The position numbers and the translations under genes are program-made. A stretch of 5,786 nt of DNA from assembly GCA_026785795.1 (NCBI GenBank), contig JAJAZJ010000015.1, positions 1-5,786 of the forward strand. The letters run 5' to 3'. Positions 1-5,535 of the stretch are shown here, piece by piece (the stretch's first letter is position 1; every line of letters starts with the position of its first letter). The stretch comes from Pseudoxanthomonas sp. Its GTDB lineage: Bacteria > Pseudomonadota > Gammaproteobacteria > Xanthomonadales > Xanthomonadaceae. The notes beneath the pieces were generated by a model that worked only from the letters and a program-made list of their open reading frames with translations, was not told the DNA's origin and made no database searches.

Positions 1-95
1 CCATGGGCGCACCTTTCGGCATTGCGCTGGCCCAGCACGAGTGCGTTGTCGGCCAGGTGCAGCAGATAGCCCAGGGGCGCGGTCGTCGCGGCCAT
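1..95 (-). CDS. paaC: PaaC, phenylacetyl-CoA epoxidase structural subunit (5' part only)
   Basis: Only the first 31 codons are in the window; the gene continues past base 1. The visible N-terminus contains GYLLHLADNALVLGQRNAE. This matches the start of PaaC, a ferritin-like protein without a working diiron site that forms the structural partner of PaaA in the ring 1,2-phenylacetyl-CoA epoxidase (phenylacetate degradation, cytoplasm). The ATG at 95-93 shares its A with the paaB stop codon (TGATG), so translation is probably coupled to paaB; no strong ribosome binding site is seen. The order paaA-paaB-paaC is the standard one and supports the call. The remaining domain and the presence of paaD and paaE cannot be seen here. 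Confidence 0.9.
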   Translation of the reverse strand, partial: MAATTAPLGYLLHLADNALVLGQRNAERCAH

Positions 96-475
96 CACAT
101 GTGGCCGACTTCGTCGGGGATGTCGTAGAAGCTCGGGTGCCGATAGATCTTGTCGCCGGCCGGCTCGAAGAATTCGGCCTTGTCGTCTGGCAGGCTGGCC
201 GTGATCTGCGTCGATGGCACAACCCAGATGCTCACGCCTTCCTGCCGGCGCGTATAGACATCGCGCGCCATCTGCAGTGCCTGCTGCGCATCGACGGCGT
301 GCAGGCTGCCGCAGTGCTTGTGCTCGAGTCCCTGCTTCGATCTGACAAACACTTCCCACAAGGGCCACTCGCGTCCTGTGGACGCCGTGGCCCGTGGGCC
401 TGTATCGACGCTCGACCCCACCCCATCCCTCCCCTCACCAGGGGAGGGCAACGTCGCTCCGGTCGACTCAGTCAT
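95..475 (-). CDS. paaB: PaaB, phenylacetyl-CoA epoxidase subunit B, with N-terminal extension
   Basis: The protein has 126 residues. From about residue 36 it is a complete Paa[20 protein letters not shown], then [33 protein letters not shown] and a C-terminal HM. PaaB is the small non-catalytic subunit that bridges PaaAC units of the epoxidase. E. coli PaaB is about 95 residues and reaches the WPL motif at residue 6; here the Trp is residue 37. The ATG at 475 is favoured because it overlaps the paaA stop (ATGA) and has a good GAGGGAA ribosome site 5 nt upstream (487-481). Residues 10-17 are encoded by a perfect hairpin repeat, so the extension looks like an in-frame repeat insertion. A later internal start (for example GTG at residue 19) is possible but lacks a visible ribosome site. 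Confidence 0.93.
   Translation of the reverse strand: MTESTGATLPSPGEGRDGVGSSVDTGPRATASTGREWPLWEVFVRSKQGLEHKHCGSLHAVDAQQALQMARDVYTRRQEGVSIWVVPSTQITASLPDDKAEFFEPAGDKIYRHPSFYDIPDEVGHM
427..448. repeat. G/C-rich hairpin repeat inside the 5' end of paaB
   Basis: CCCTCCCCT (427-435) and AGGGGAGGG (440-448) form a perfect 9-bp stem with a 4-nt loop, CACC. On the paaB strand the hairpin is followed by a GATGGGGTGGGG tail. From general knowledge, hairpins of the type CCCTCNCCC...GGGNGAGGG followed by a GGGGTGRGGG tail are dispersed between genes in many proteobacteria. Here the unit lies in frame in paaB and supplies most of its N-terminal extension. No second copy is present in the window, so its repeat status is inferred. 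Confidence 0.6.
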
Positions 476-1479
476 GCCGCTTCCCTCAGTGCGCGCGCCT
501 GCTGCTTGCGCGCATAAGCCAGCGCCGCGTCGCGCACCCATTGGCCGTCCTCGTGCGCCTTGACTCGGGTGGCGAGCCGCTCCTTGTTGCAGGGGCCGTT
601 GCCGTTGACCACCGCCCAGAAGTCGTCCCAGTCGATCGCGCCGTAGTCGTGGTGGCCGCGGGCTTCGTTCCATTTCAAATCCGGATCGGGCAGGGTGACG
701 CCCAGGATTGCGGCTTGCGGCACGGTGGCGTCGACGAACTTCTGCCGCAGCTCGTCGTTGCTGATGCGCTTGATGCCCCAGCGCATGCCCTGAGCGCTGT
801 TGGGGCTGTCGGCATCCGGCGGGCCGAACATCGCCAGCACCGGCCAGTACCAGCGGTCGACGGCGTCCTGCACCATCTCGCGCTGGGCCGGCGTGCCCTT
901 CATCTGCGTCATCAGGCTTTCGTAGCCCTGGCGCTGGTGAAAGCTTTCTTCCTTGCAGATGCGGATCATCGCGCGGGCGTAGGGACCGTAGGAACAGCGG
1001 CAGATCGGCACCTGATTCATGATCGCCGCGCCGTGGACCAGCCAGCCGATCACACCGACGTCGGCCCAGGTCAGGGTGGGGTAATTGAAGATCGAGCTGT
1101 ACTTCGCCTTGCCGGCATGCAGCGCATCAAGCAGCGCATCGCGGCTGACGCCCAGCGTCTCGGCTGCCGAATACAGATACAGGCCGTGGCCGCCTTCATC
1201 CTGGACCTTGGCCAGCAGGATCGCCTTGCGTTTGAGCGACGGCGCCCGCGAAATCCAGTTGCCCTCCGGCTGCATGCCGATGATCTCGCTATGGGCATGC
1301 TGGCTGATCTGGCGCACCAGGGTCTTGCGGTAGGCCTCGGGCATCCAGTCCTGCGGTTCGATCTTGCGATCGCTGTCCATCCTGGCGTCGAATTCAGTCT
1401 GCCGTGAATCGCTGGCGCCGGGCACAGACCTGAGCCCGTCCTGCGGCGAATTCGGCTGGTCCATGGCTTGTGTGTACAT
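472..1479 (-). CDS. paaA: PaaA, catalytic diiron subunit of phenylacetyl-CoA epoxidase
   Basis: The protein has 335 residues (E. coli PaaA is 309), with an N-terminal extension before the conserved block that begins near residue 40 ([15 protein letters not shown]). PaaA carries the bacterial multicomponent monooxygenase-like diiron site. With PaaB, PaaC and the reductase PaaE it converts phenylacetyl-CoA, O2 and NADPH to the ring 1,2-epoxide. Visible ligand motifs are HSE (E65), DEGGH (E95, H98) and EESFH (E178, H181). Aligned with the E. coli sequence as I remember it, Asp126, a reported iron ligand, falls on His149 here (GWLVHGAA). The ATG at 1479 gives MYTQ, which I recall as usual in betaproteobacterial homologs; its ribosome site is weak (AGGG very close to the ATG). 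It is the first gene of paaABC and lies 17 bp downstream of a likely repressor site. Confidence 0.96.
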   Translation of the reverse strand: MYTQAMDQPNSPQDGLRSVPGASDSRQTEFDARMDSDRKIEPQDWMPEAYRKTLVRQISQHAHSEIIGMQPEGNWISRAPSLKRKAILLAKVQDEGGHGLYLYSAAETLGVSRDALLDALHAGKAKYSSIFNYPTLTWADVGVIGWLVHGAAIMNQVPICRCSYGPYARAMIRICKEESFHQRQGYESLMTQMKGTPAQREMVQDAVDRWYWPVLAMFGPPDADSPNSAQGMRWGIKRISNDELRQKFVDATVPQAAILGVTLPDPDLKWNEARGHHDYGAIDWDDFWAVVNGNGPCNKERLATRVKAHEDGQWVRDAALAYARKQQARALREAA

Positions 1480-1495
1480 GCCCTGATCATAGTCA

Positions 1496-1521
1496 ATTGA
1501 CCGACCAACCGGTCGGTCAAT
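1496..1521. promoter_or_regulatory. Perfect inverted repeat, likely PaaR (TetR-family) operator for paaA
   Basis: ATTGACCGACC (1496-1506) and GGTCGGTCAAT (1511-1521) are perfect 11-bp arms around a 4-bp centre. The repeat ends 17 bp upstream of the paaA start. ACCGACC/GGTCGGT palindromes in front of catabolic operons are typical TetR-family sites, and phenylacetate operons outside the enterobacteria are commonly controlled by the TetR-type repressor PaaR, which is relieved by phenylacetyl-CoA. On the paaA strand the outer arm supplies TTGACC, a good -35 match, but no well-spaced -10 follows it; TATGAT (1491-1486) is closer to the ATG. The regulator gene is not in the window, so its identity is inferred. 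Confidence 0.75.
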
Positions 1522-1544
1522 ATCACTCCAAAAGTGTGGCGCAG

Positions 1545-1560
1545 ACCACTACGTAGTGGT
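1545..1560. promoter_or_regulatory. Perfect 16-bp palindrome in the paaA/lipoprotein divergent region
   Basis: ACCACTACGTAGTGGT is a complete palindrome with no spacer. It sits 65 bp from the paaA start and 70 bp from the lipoprotein start, between two divergent genes. There is no T-run, so a terminator is unlikely. A dimeric regulator site is the simplest reading, but I recognise no regulator for it. Confidence 0.4.
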
Positions 1561-1630
1561 GCCGGCGTCGGTTCTTGTAAGACTTATCTGACAGGCCAGC
1601 GGGACATCTGCTTACAGGGTCGGAGCTCAC

Positions 1631-2500
1631 GTGACTAGACTCGGCCGCATGAAAACCCGACTCAACCATTCGATGCCACGCAGTTGCCGCTTTTCTTTTC
1701 TCGCCCTGGCCGTCGCGCTGCAAGCTTGTGGTGGCGGGGGCGGTGACGGCCCGGCGGGCACGGCAGCTCCGAGCGCTGCCAACGATTCGCCGGCGTCCGT
1801 TCCAGCTCCTGCTCCGGCCCCAGCTGCGGTGGCGGGACCGACCTCGGCATCTGCGCCGGCGCCGGTCGCAGCGGCCCCTTCGCCGGCGCCTGCGCCGGTC
1901 GTGGTTCAGACTCCGGCACCTGCACCCACTGTGACCTTGTCCCAGGGGACAGCACAAACTCCTGCCCCGGCTCCGAGTCGGCCACCCGTTCCAGCTCCCG
2001 CGCCGGCTCCCGCGCCAGCACCAGCACCAGCACCGCCTTCCTCCGGCCTGGTGCAGTTGAGCTCCGCGACGAGCTGCTCGATCCCGGGCATGCGCGACGC
2101 CATCCTGCAGCAGATCAACCTGGCGCGAACGTCCGGCAGGGTCTGCGGGACCCAGATCTTCACAGCCACCAGGGCCCTGGCCTGGAACGACATCCTGTTC
2201 TCCGCGGCAGCCAAGCATTCGGCCGACATGGCCACCCGGAATTACTTTTCGCACACCAGTCCGGAAGGTGTGACCTTGGGCCAGCGGCTGTGGACGGAGG
2301 GCTACTCGTGGCGGGCCGCCGGCGAAAACATTGCGGCCGGTCAAGGTTCGGTGGCGTCTGTGATGCAAACCTGGCTGGCCAGCGACGGCCACTGCCAGAA
2401 CATCATGAATCCGGTGTTCGCCGACGTCGCGGTGGCCTGCGTGGAAAAGTCACCGTCGACCTACGGCACCTACTGGACGATGAATCTGGGCCTGCGCTGA
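1631..2500 (+). CDS. CAP/SCP-domain (YkwD-like) lipoprotein with long Pro/Ala linker
   Basis: The protein has 289 residues. A basic n-region and hydrophobic stretch (FSFLALAVALQAC) end in a lipobox with Cys33, then a GGGGG run, so it is probably an outer-envelope lipoprotein. Residues about 40-138 are a Pro/Ala linker with PAPAPAPA runs. Residues about 149-289 are a CAP/SCP domain (PF00188-type): INLAR, AKHSADMATRNYFSH (H208), GENIA (E232), GHCQNIMNP (H254) and a terminal YWTMNLG strand. Cysteines 149, 172, 255 and 270 suggest two disulfides. Bacterial CAP proteins of this type have no settled single function. GTG at 1631 is chosen because GGAG lies 5 nt upstream; ATG at 1649 or 1673 would also leave a working signal peptide. 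It is followed after 36 bp by a paralog. Confidence 0.88.
   Translation: MTRLGRMKTRLNHSMPRSCRFSFLALAVALQACGGGGGDGPAGTAAPSAANDSPASVPAPAPAPAAVAGPTSASAPAPVAAAPSPAPAPVVVQTPAPAPTVTLSQGTAQTPAPAPSRPPVPAPAPAPAPAPAPAPPSSGLVQLSSATSCSIPGMRDAILQQINLARTSGRVCGTQIFTATRALAWNDILFSAAAKHSADMATRNYFSHTSPEGVTLGQRLWTEGYSWRAAGENIAAGQGSVASVMQTWLASDGHCQNIMNPVFADVAVACVEKSPSTYGTYWTMNLGLR
1798..2038 (+). repeat. Low-complexity Pro/Ala codon repeat (lipoprotein linker)
   Basis: This stretch is built from short imperfect repeats of GCn-CCn codons, clearest at 1990-2035 (gcgccggctcc and gcaccagcacc units). It encodes PAPAPA runs that would be an extended, flexible spacer holding the CAP domain away from the membrane anchor. 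Such DNA is prone to slippage, so the linker length may vary among strains. Confidence 0.7.
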
Positions 2501-2536
2501 CCGCCCGCCGCATGGCGGCCGAATATCATCTGCGGC

Positions 2537-3139
2537 ATGGGTGACCGTGCCGTCCGCTTGTCGCTGTGTGCTGCTGCCGCAGGTCTGGTGCTGGCGGGAT
2601 GTGCTGGCCTCCAGTCGCCCGAGCCGCTGCGGCCGCCGCCGGCGGTCCCTGCGAAGCCGGCCACCGCAGTCCCGGCGCCCCAGCCGGTCGCAAGGGTGGA
2701 GCCCGACAACTGCGGGCTGCCTCACCTGCGGGAAGCGGCTCTGAAGCAAGTGAATATCGCCCGTGCGTCGGCCCGCGCCTGCGGCAACATCCGGATGAAG
2801 CCGGTCAAGGCCTTGTTATGGAGTCCGACGCTGGCCTCCGCAGCCTTGCAGCACTCGTCGGACATGGCGACCCGGGGCTACTTCGACCACATCAGCCCGG
2901 ACGGCAGGCGTGTCGGCTACCGGGTCGCTTCCGAAGGCTATAACTGGCGCCACGTCGGCGAGAACCTGGCTGGTGGCGACAGCACCCTCGCCGGCGCGAT
3001 TCGCGGCTGGCTGGGCAGCCCCTCCCATTGCCAGAACCTGATGAACCCGGCCTTTGTCGAGGTCGGCGCCGCGTGCGTTCACCATGCCGGTTCGCAGTGG
3101 GGCTTCTACTGGACGCTCGTGCTGGCATCCAGGCGCTAG
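2537..3139 (+). CDS. CAP/SCP-domain lipoprotein, tandem paralog with short linker
   Basis: The protein has 200 residues. The signal peptide LCAAAAGLVLAGC has a classical LAGC lipobox (Cys22). A short Pro-rich linker (residues about 28-55) precedes a CAP/SCP domain at about 59-200, with QVNIARASAR, SSDMATRGYFDH (H118), GENLAG (E142), SHCQNLMNP (H164) and a terminal FYWTLVLAS strand. Cysteines 59, 82, 165 and 180 have exactly the same spacing (23 and 15 residues) as in the upstream protein, so the two genes are a duplication. The linker is about 70 residues shorter. The 36-bp gap and shared strand suggest one transcript. No strong ribosome site precedes the ATG, but this start gives a normal signal peptide. 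Confidence 0.88.
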   Translation: MGDRAVRLSLCAAAAGLVLAGCAGLQSPEPLRPPPAVPAKPATAVPAPQPVARVEPDNCGLPHLREAALKQVNIARASARACGNIRMKPVKALLWSPTLASAALQHSSDMATRGYFDHISPDGRRVGYRVASEGYNWRHVGENLAGGDSTLAGAIRGWLGSPSHCQNLMNPAFVEVGAACVHHAGSQWGFYWTLVLASRR

Positions 3140-3158
3140 CCCCACGGGCCGTCAGCCG

Positions 3159-4079
3159 TCAGCCGCCGGCCTCCACCGCCTGCGATTCGCCGCGGCCCCT
3201 CCCCAACACCTTCAGCATCTGTGGCAGCGCCAGCAGCAGCGCCGCCTTGAGCGTATGGGGCGGGTTGATGACGAACATTCCACTGGCGGTCAGGCCCTGC
3301 CCGCGGGCCGGCTCGCCAGGCACATTGCGCTCGTCCGCCTGGCCGATCGACAAGGTCGCGTGCAGCCAGGGCTTGCCGGCCTGGGTGGCGAGGGTTTTCA
3401 GGCGCCGCGGGACTTCATGCGCCTCCGGCCGGGGAATCACGGGGTACCAGACTGCGTAACTGCCTGTGGCAAAGCGTTTCAAGCTGTCCTGTATCGAAGC
3501 GGTTACTTTCGGGTAGTCGCTCTTGATCTCGTAACTTGGGTCGATCAGCACCAGGGCGCGCCGCGCTGGCGGTGGCAAGAAGGCTTTCAGGCCCTCGAAA
3601 CCGTCTTCGCGCGCGACGGCCACCTGCCGTCCGGCCTTGAGTTGGGCGATATTGGCTACCAGCGACTTGATGTCGGTGGGATGCAACTCGAACAGCTTGA
3701 GCTTGTCGCGCGCCTCCTGGCGCAGCAAGCGCTGGATGATGAAAGGGGAGCCGGGATAGACCTTCAGGTTCCCCGACGTGTTGAAGGAGGCCACCAGGTC
3801 CAGGTAATCCTGCAGGGCGGGCGCGACTTCGGGGATGGCGGGCGGCGACTTGTGCTGGGGCTTCAACGCCGAAAACAGCTTGAGGATGCCATCCGCCGCC
3901 TCGCCCGAAGTGCCGGCATAGTCGCCGTCCAGCCGGTACAGTCCGGCGCCGGCATGGGTATCGACCACCGTCAGGGCGGCATCCTTCTGGGTCAGATGCC
4001 GCAGCAGCGCGATCAGGATGGTGTGCTTGAGCACGTCGGCGTGATTGCCGGCGTGGAAAGCGTGGCGGTAGCTGAACAT
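3159..4079 (-). CDS. rlmJ: RlmJ, 23S rRNA (adenine-2030-N6)-methyltransferase
   Basis: The protein has 306 residues (E. coli RlmJ is 280). It begins MFSYRHAFHAGNHADVLKH, the characteristic RlmJ N-terminus. The SAM-binding motif is DTHAGAGLY (40-48), and the catalytic N6-adenine motif IV is DPSYE (180-184, a DPPY variant). GMFVINPP (267-274) is a conserved C-terminal strand. The enzyme methylates A2030 of 23S rRNA before ribosome assembly; it is a non-essential housekeeping gene. The frame stays open upstream to 4313, but 4079 is chosen because family members start exactly at MFSYRHAFHAGNHADV. No clear ribosome site is visible before this ATG. The gene converges on the second CAP lipoprotein gene with 19 bp between the stop codons and no obvious terminator. 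The last dozen residues (RGRGESQAVEAGG) are a non-conserved tail. Confidence 0.95.
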   Translation of the reverse strand: MFSYRHAFHAGNHADVLKHTILIALLRHLTQKDAALTVVDTHAGAGLYRLDGDYAGTSGEAADGILKLFSALKPQHKSPPAIPEVAPALQDYLDLVASFNTSGNLKVYPGSPFIIQRLLRQEARDKLKLFELHPTDIKSLVANIAQLKAGRQVAVAREDGFEGLKAFLPPPARRALVLIDPSYEIKSDYPKVTASIQDSLKRFATGSYAVWYPVIPRPEAHEVPRRLKTLATQAGKPWLHATLSIGQADERNVPGEPARGQGLTASGMFVINPPHTLKAALLLALPQMLKVLGRGRGESQAVEAGG

Positions 4080-4123
4080 CCGGCGATGGTACCCGCGGCC
4101 CGGGAGCGAAGACGGTAATGGTG

Positions 4124-4166
4124 CAGTTTGAAAGTCTCTCCGTAACAAGGGGCTAGGTTCAAACTG
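4124..4166. repeat. Inverted repeat CAGTTTGAA / TTCAAACTG upstream of the small-protein gene
   Basis: Perfect 9-bp arms lie at 4124-4132 and 4158-4166, separated by 25 bp. The right arm is the beginning of a 17-bp sequence (4158-4174) that recurs with one mismatch at 5510-5526. The element sits between rlmJ and the small gene, just upstream of a GATAAT -10-like box. It could be an operator, a transcript hairpin or a remnant of a mobile element end; the sequence does not decide between these. Confidence 0.45.
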
Positions 4167-4174
4167 ACCCGAAC
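4158..4174 (+). repeat. Direct repeat copy 1, TTCAAACTGACC[C/T]GAAC
   Basis: This 17-mer carries C at position 13 and matches copy 2 at 5510-5526 at 16 of 17 positions, same orientation, while the flanks do not match. It lies 15 bp upstream of the small-protein start at 4189. Together the copies bracket the P63C gene and its promoter region. Confidence 0.5.
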
Positions 4175-4176
4175 CG

Positions 4177-4182
4177 GATAAT
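4177..4182 (+). promoter_or_regulatory. Candidate -10 box (GATAAT) of the small-protein gene
   Basis: GATAAT differs from TATAAT at one base and ends 6 nt before the ATG at 4189, so transcription would begin at or next to the start codon and give a leaderless mRNA. No convincing -35 is found at 16-18 bp spacing (for example taggtt at 17), so the call is tentative. Confidence 0.3.
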
Positions 4183-4188
4183 GCAGGT

Positions 4189-4356
4189 ATGCCCGCACGC
4201 AAAGACTTCACCCAGACCGCCTTCGATGTGTTCCGCCAGGCAACTGGCGAACAGCCAAAGGCCGTCCCGCCCGCGCCCAAGCCCCAAAAGGAAACCGCGC
4301 CCAAGGCGATCAAGGGCGCGGCTAAGAAGGCGAACAGAAAAACGGCTGCTCGTTAG
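4189..4356 (+). CDS. Small basic hypothetical protein (55 aa)
   Basis: The product begins MPARKDFTQTAFDVFRQATG, an amphipathic-looking head, and continues into a Pro/Lys/Ala tail ending KKANRKTAAR. I recall short betaproteobacterial hypothetical proteins with a similar R/K-DF-x-Q-x-AF-x-V-x-x-QATGE head; their function is not established, and the basic tail hints at nucleic-acid contact. The start is the ATG at 4189; only AGGT one base upstream resembles a ribosome site, and a GATAAT box nearby makes a leaderless message possible. An out-of-frame ATG at 4181 opens a longer but Arg-rich, non-protein-like frame and was not chosen. The TAG stop overlaps the TAA stop of the convergent P63C gene. 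The homologs I recall often carry a further GGLKGG-type tail, so this copy may be cut short. Confidence 0.6.
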   Translation: MPARKDFTQTAFDVFRQATGEQPKAVPPAPKPQKETAPKAIKGAAKKANRKTAAR

Positions 4357-5402
4357 GTGGGCCCGCCGAAGTCGAGGTTCCCAGAGCTTCCCCGGGCCGG
4401 GTGCACGTAGTCCACATTGGCCTTGAACTGCTCGGGGGTCTTCGACAATTTCAATATCGACACGATTGAAGCAAGGTGCTCGCGCAACTTCGGGTGGCCG
4501 ATGTCCTTCGTGAGCCACTGATGCAGCTTGGACTTTCGCTCGGCTCTGGAAGCGGCCCTCTTAAGCTCCGGCAATAGGTCCGGGGCCAACCTCGAATAGA
4601 TCACATCATTGGTGATGTGCCCAAAAAACGCAGGCCGCCATGACTTGTTGCCCACCGGGGGATATGGCAGGTCGTAGAGACGGAACAGGTGCTCGTAATA
4701 CTCGACTGGAAATGTGCGGAGGTACGGCTGCAATTCCTTTGCCACGAACGCCTCAAGTATCTTGGCCAGCGCATCTTTCGCACGCACGCTCTGGTAGCCC
4801 GTCGCCTCATCAACGAGAGCCACGATGCCAACCTCGGCCAGCCCCCTTAGTAGCATTTCGGCGTTGTCCGCGATCTTCTCTTGGCGCGTTCCGAGCACCC
4901 CGGCGCGCCTAGCGTCCAACCAGATAGAGCAAATCTTCGGAATGAGGGTCGCATTGATCCCGTGGCCAGTGCCGCCGGTCAACGTCTTGTACTTAAGCGG
5001 CTTGACGTGCACATCGCCTAAGTGCTTGATTACAAACGGGATTAGGTTCTTAAACGCAAGATAAAGGGGCATCTGTGCACCCTCGTCTCCAGCCTCGGCA
5101 CGACGCACCGAGAGCGCCCCGCTGCGGTACATCCCGAGTCCGGCCATGAAGTCGGCTTCGGTTAGCACCCGAGTGCCATCCGAGAGGACTGCGCAGGGAA
5201 ACGTGAGACTACCGAGCTTCAACTCGCCGGGGAACTGAGCGACTGGCAGCGCTGGGCCGTCCGGGGTCGCTGCCGCCGCTTTGGCTTTCTTTGCGAGCGC
5301 CCCTTTCCGCGCGATGTCGCTTCGCTGGTCCGGCGTCAGTTTTGCCGCCCTCGCGGCACCGCCCCTTGCCCGACCGGTCAACTCTTTAGGTTCATCACTC
5401 AT
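4353..5402 (-). CDS. P63C domain-containing protein
   Basis: The protein has 349 residues. The N-terminus (about 10-45) is a basic segment with GGAARAAKLTPDQRSDIARKGALAKKAK, a motif seen in several small DNA-associated proteins. A middle region carries DGTRVLTEADFMAGLGMYR (76-93). The P63C signature follows: ALVDEATGYQ (195-204), RAKDALAKILEAFVAKEL, WRPAFFGHITNDVIYSRLAP (255-274) and HQWLTKDIGHPKLREHLAS (294-312). P63C is known mainly from phage and prophage proteins and relatives of viral regulators; its molecular role is not defined. The length looks complete. AGGCGG lies about 8 nt before the ATG. The gene is divergent from an IS1-like transposase over a 133-bp region with four 9-mer sites, and its codon use is less GC-extreme than the paa and lipoprotein genes, suggesting acquired DNA. 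Confidence 0.85.
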   Translation of the reverse strand: MSDEPKELTGRARGGAARAAKLTPDQRSDIARKGALAKKAKAAAATPDGPALPVAQFPGELKLGSLTFPCAVLSDGTRVLTEADFMAGLGMYRSGALSVRRAEAGDEGAQMPLYLAFKNLIPFVIKHLGDVHVKPLKYKTLTGGTGHGINATLIPKICSIWLDARRAGVLGTRQEKIADNAEMLLRGLAEVGIVALVDEATGYQSVRAKDALAKILEAFVAKELQPYLRTFPVEYYEHLFRLYDLPYPPVGNKSWRPAFFGHITNDVIYSRLAPDLLPELKRAASRAERKSKLHQWLTKDIGHPKLREHLASIVSILKLSKTPEQFKANVDYVHPARGSSGNLDFGGPT

Positions 5403-5488
5403 GTAAGCACCGCCTTTTCAATCGTGCTTGCATTCTCTCACGGCTGAACTTAGTATGCAAGCAACCGTTTTTCTGATTCTGCTTGCTT
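5401..5488. promoter_or_regulatory. Four-copy alternating operator-like array (ATGCAAGCA)
   Basis: Four sites occur in 88 bp: ATGTAAGCA (5401-5409, plus), TGCTTGCAT (5425-5433, minus), ATGCAAGCA (5455-5463, plus) and TGCTTGCTT (5480-5488, minus). The middle two are a perfect inverted pair; the outer two each differ at one base. Centres are 24, 30 and 25 bp apart. Site 1 touches the P63C start codon and site 4 covers the predicted -35 of the transposase gene. The arrangement fits a regulator controlling both divergent genes. The P63C protein is the obvious candidate, but that is inference. Confidence 0.6.
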
Positions 5489-5510
5489 AGCGACAGTTAC
5501 AAACTACAAT
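5483..5510 (+). promoter_or_regulatory. Predicted promoter of the IS1-like transposase gene
   Basis: The -10 is TACAAT (5505-5510), one base from consensus. TTGCTT (5483-5488) lies 16 bp upstream as a weak -35 and overlaps the fourth ATGCAAGCA-type site. Transcription would start near 5517, about 19 nt before the ATG at 5536, inside the 17-bp repeat. Confidence 0.5.
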
Positions 5511-5526
5511 TCAAACTGACCTGAAC
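5510..5526 (+). repeat. Direct repeat copy 2, TTCAAACTGACC[C/T]GAAC
   Basis: This 17-mer carries T at position 13 and matches 4158-4174 at 16 of 17 bases. It ends 9 bp before the transposase start codon. An imperfect inverted partner, CAGTTACAA (5494-5502, 7 of 9 bases), lies just upstream, echoing the perfect inverted partner of copy 1. Confidence 0.5.
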
Positions 5527-5535
5527 GAAAGCCGC

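Noticed and set aside
394..1407. Long open frame on the plus strand opposite paaA (337 codons)
   Set aside because: It is the antisense of paaA in high-GC DNA, with Arg/Ala/Val/Leu-rich sequence and no recognisable domain.
1990..2038. Repeated units that might suggest a CRISPR or minisatellite
   Set aside because: They are in-frame Pro/Ala codons of a protein linker, without spacers.
1523..2392. Arg/Gly-rich minus-strand open frame across the first CAP lipoprotein
   Set aside because: It is a GC-driven shadow of the Pro/Ala linker; low complexity with no start context.
2507..2519. GCCGC-ATG-GCGGC hairpin between the two CAP genes
   Set aside because: A 5-bp stem without a T-run is too weak for a terminator and is expected in such GC-rich DNA.
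3054..4118. Long open frame on the plus strand opposite rlmJ (354 codons)
   Set aside because: RlmJ is unmistakable on the other strand; this frame also overlaps the end of the second CAP gene and has no family features.
4080..4313. Upstream extension of the RlmJ frame
   Set aside because: The family N-terminus MFSYRHAFHAGNHADV starts exactly at 4079 and the extra residues do not resemble any domain.
4181..4426. 81-codon frame starting at the ATG at 4181
   Set aside because: It is Arg/Pro/Ser-rich and runs into the P63C gene, whereas the frame from 4189 gives a protein-like head and ends at the P63C stop.
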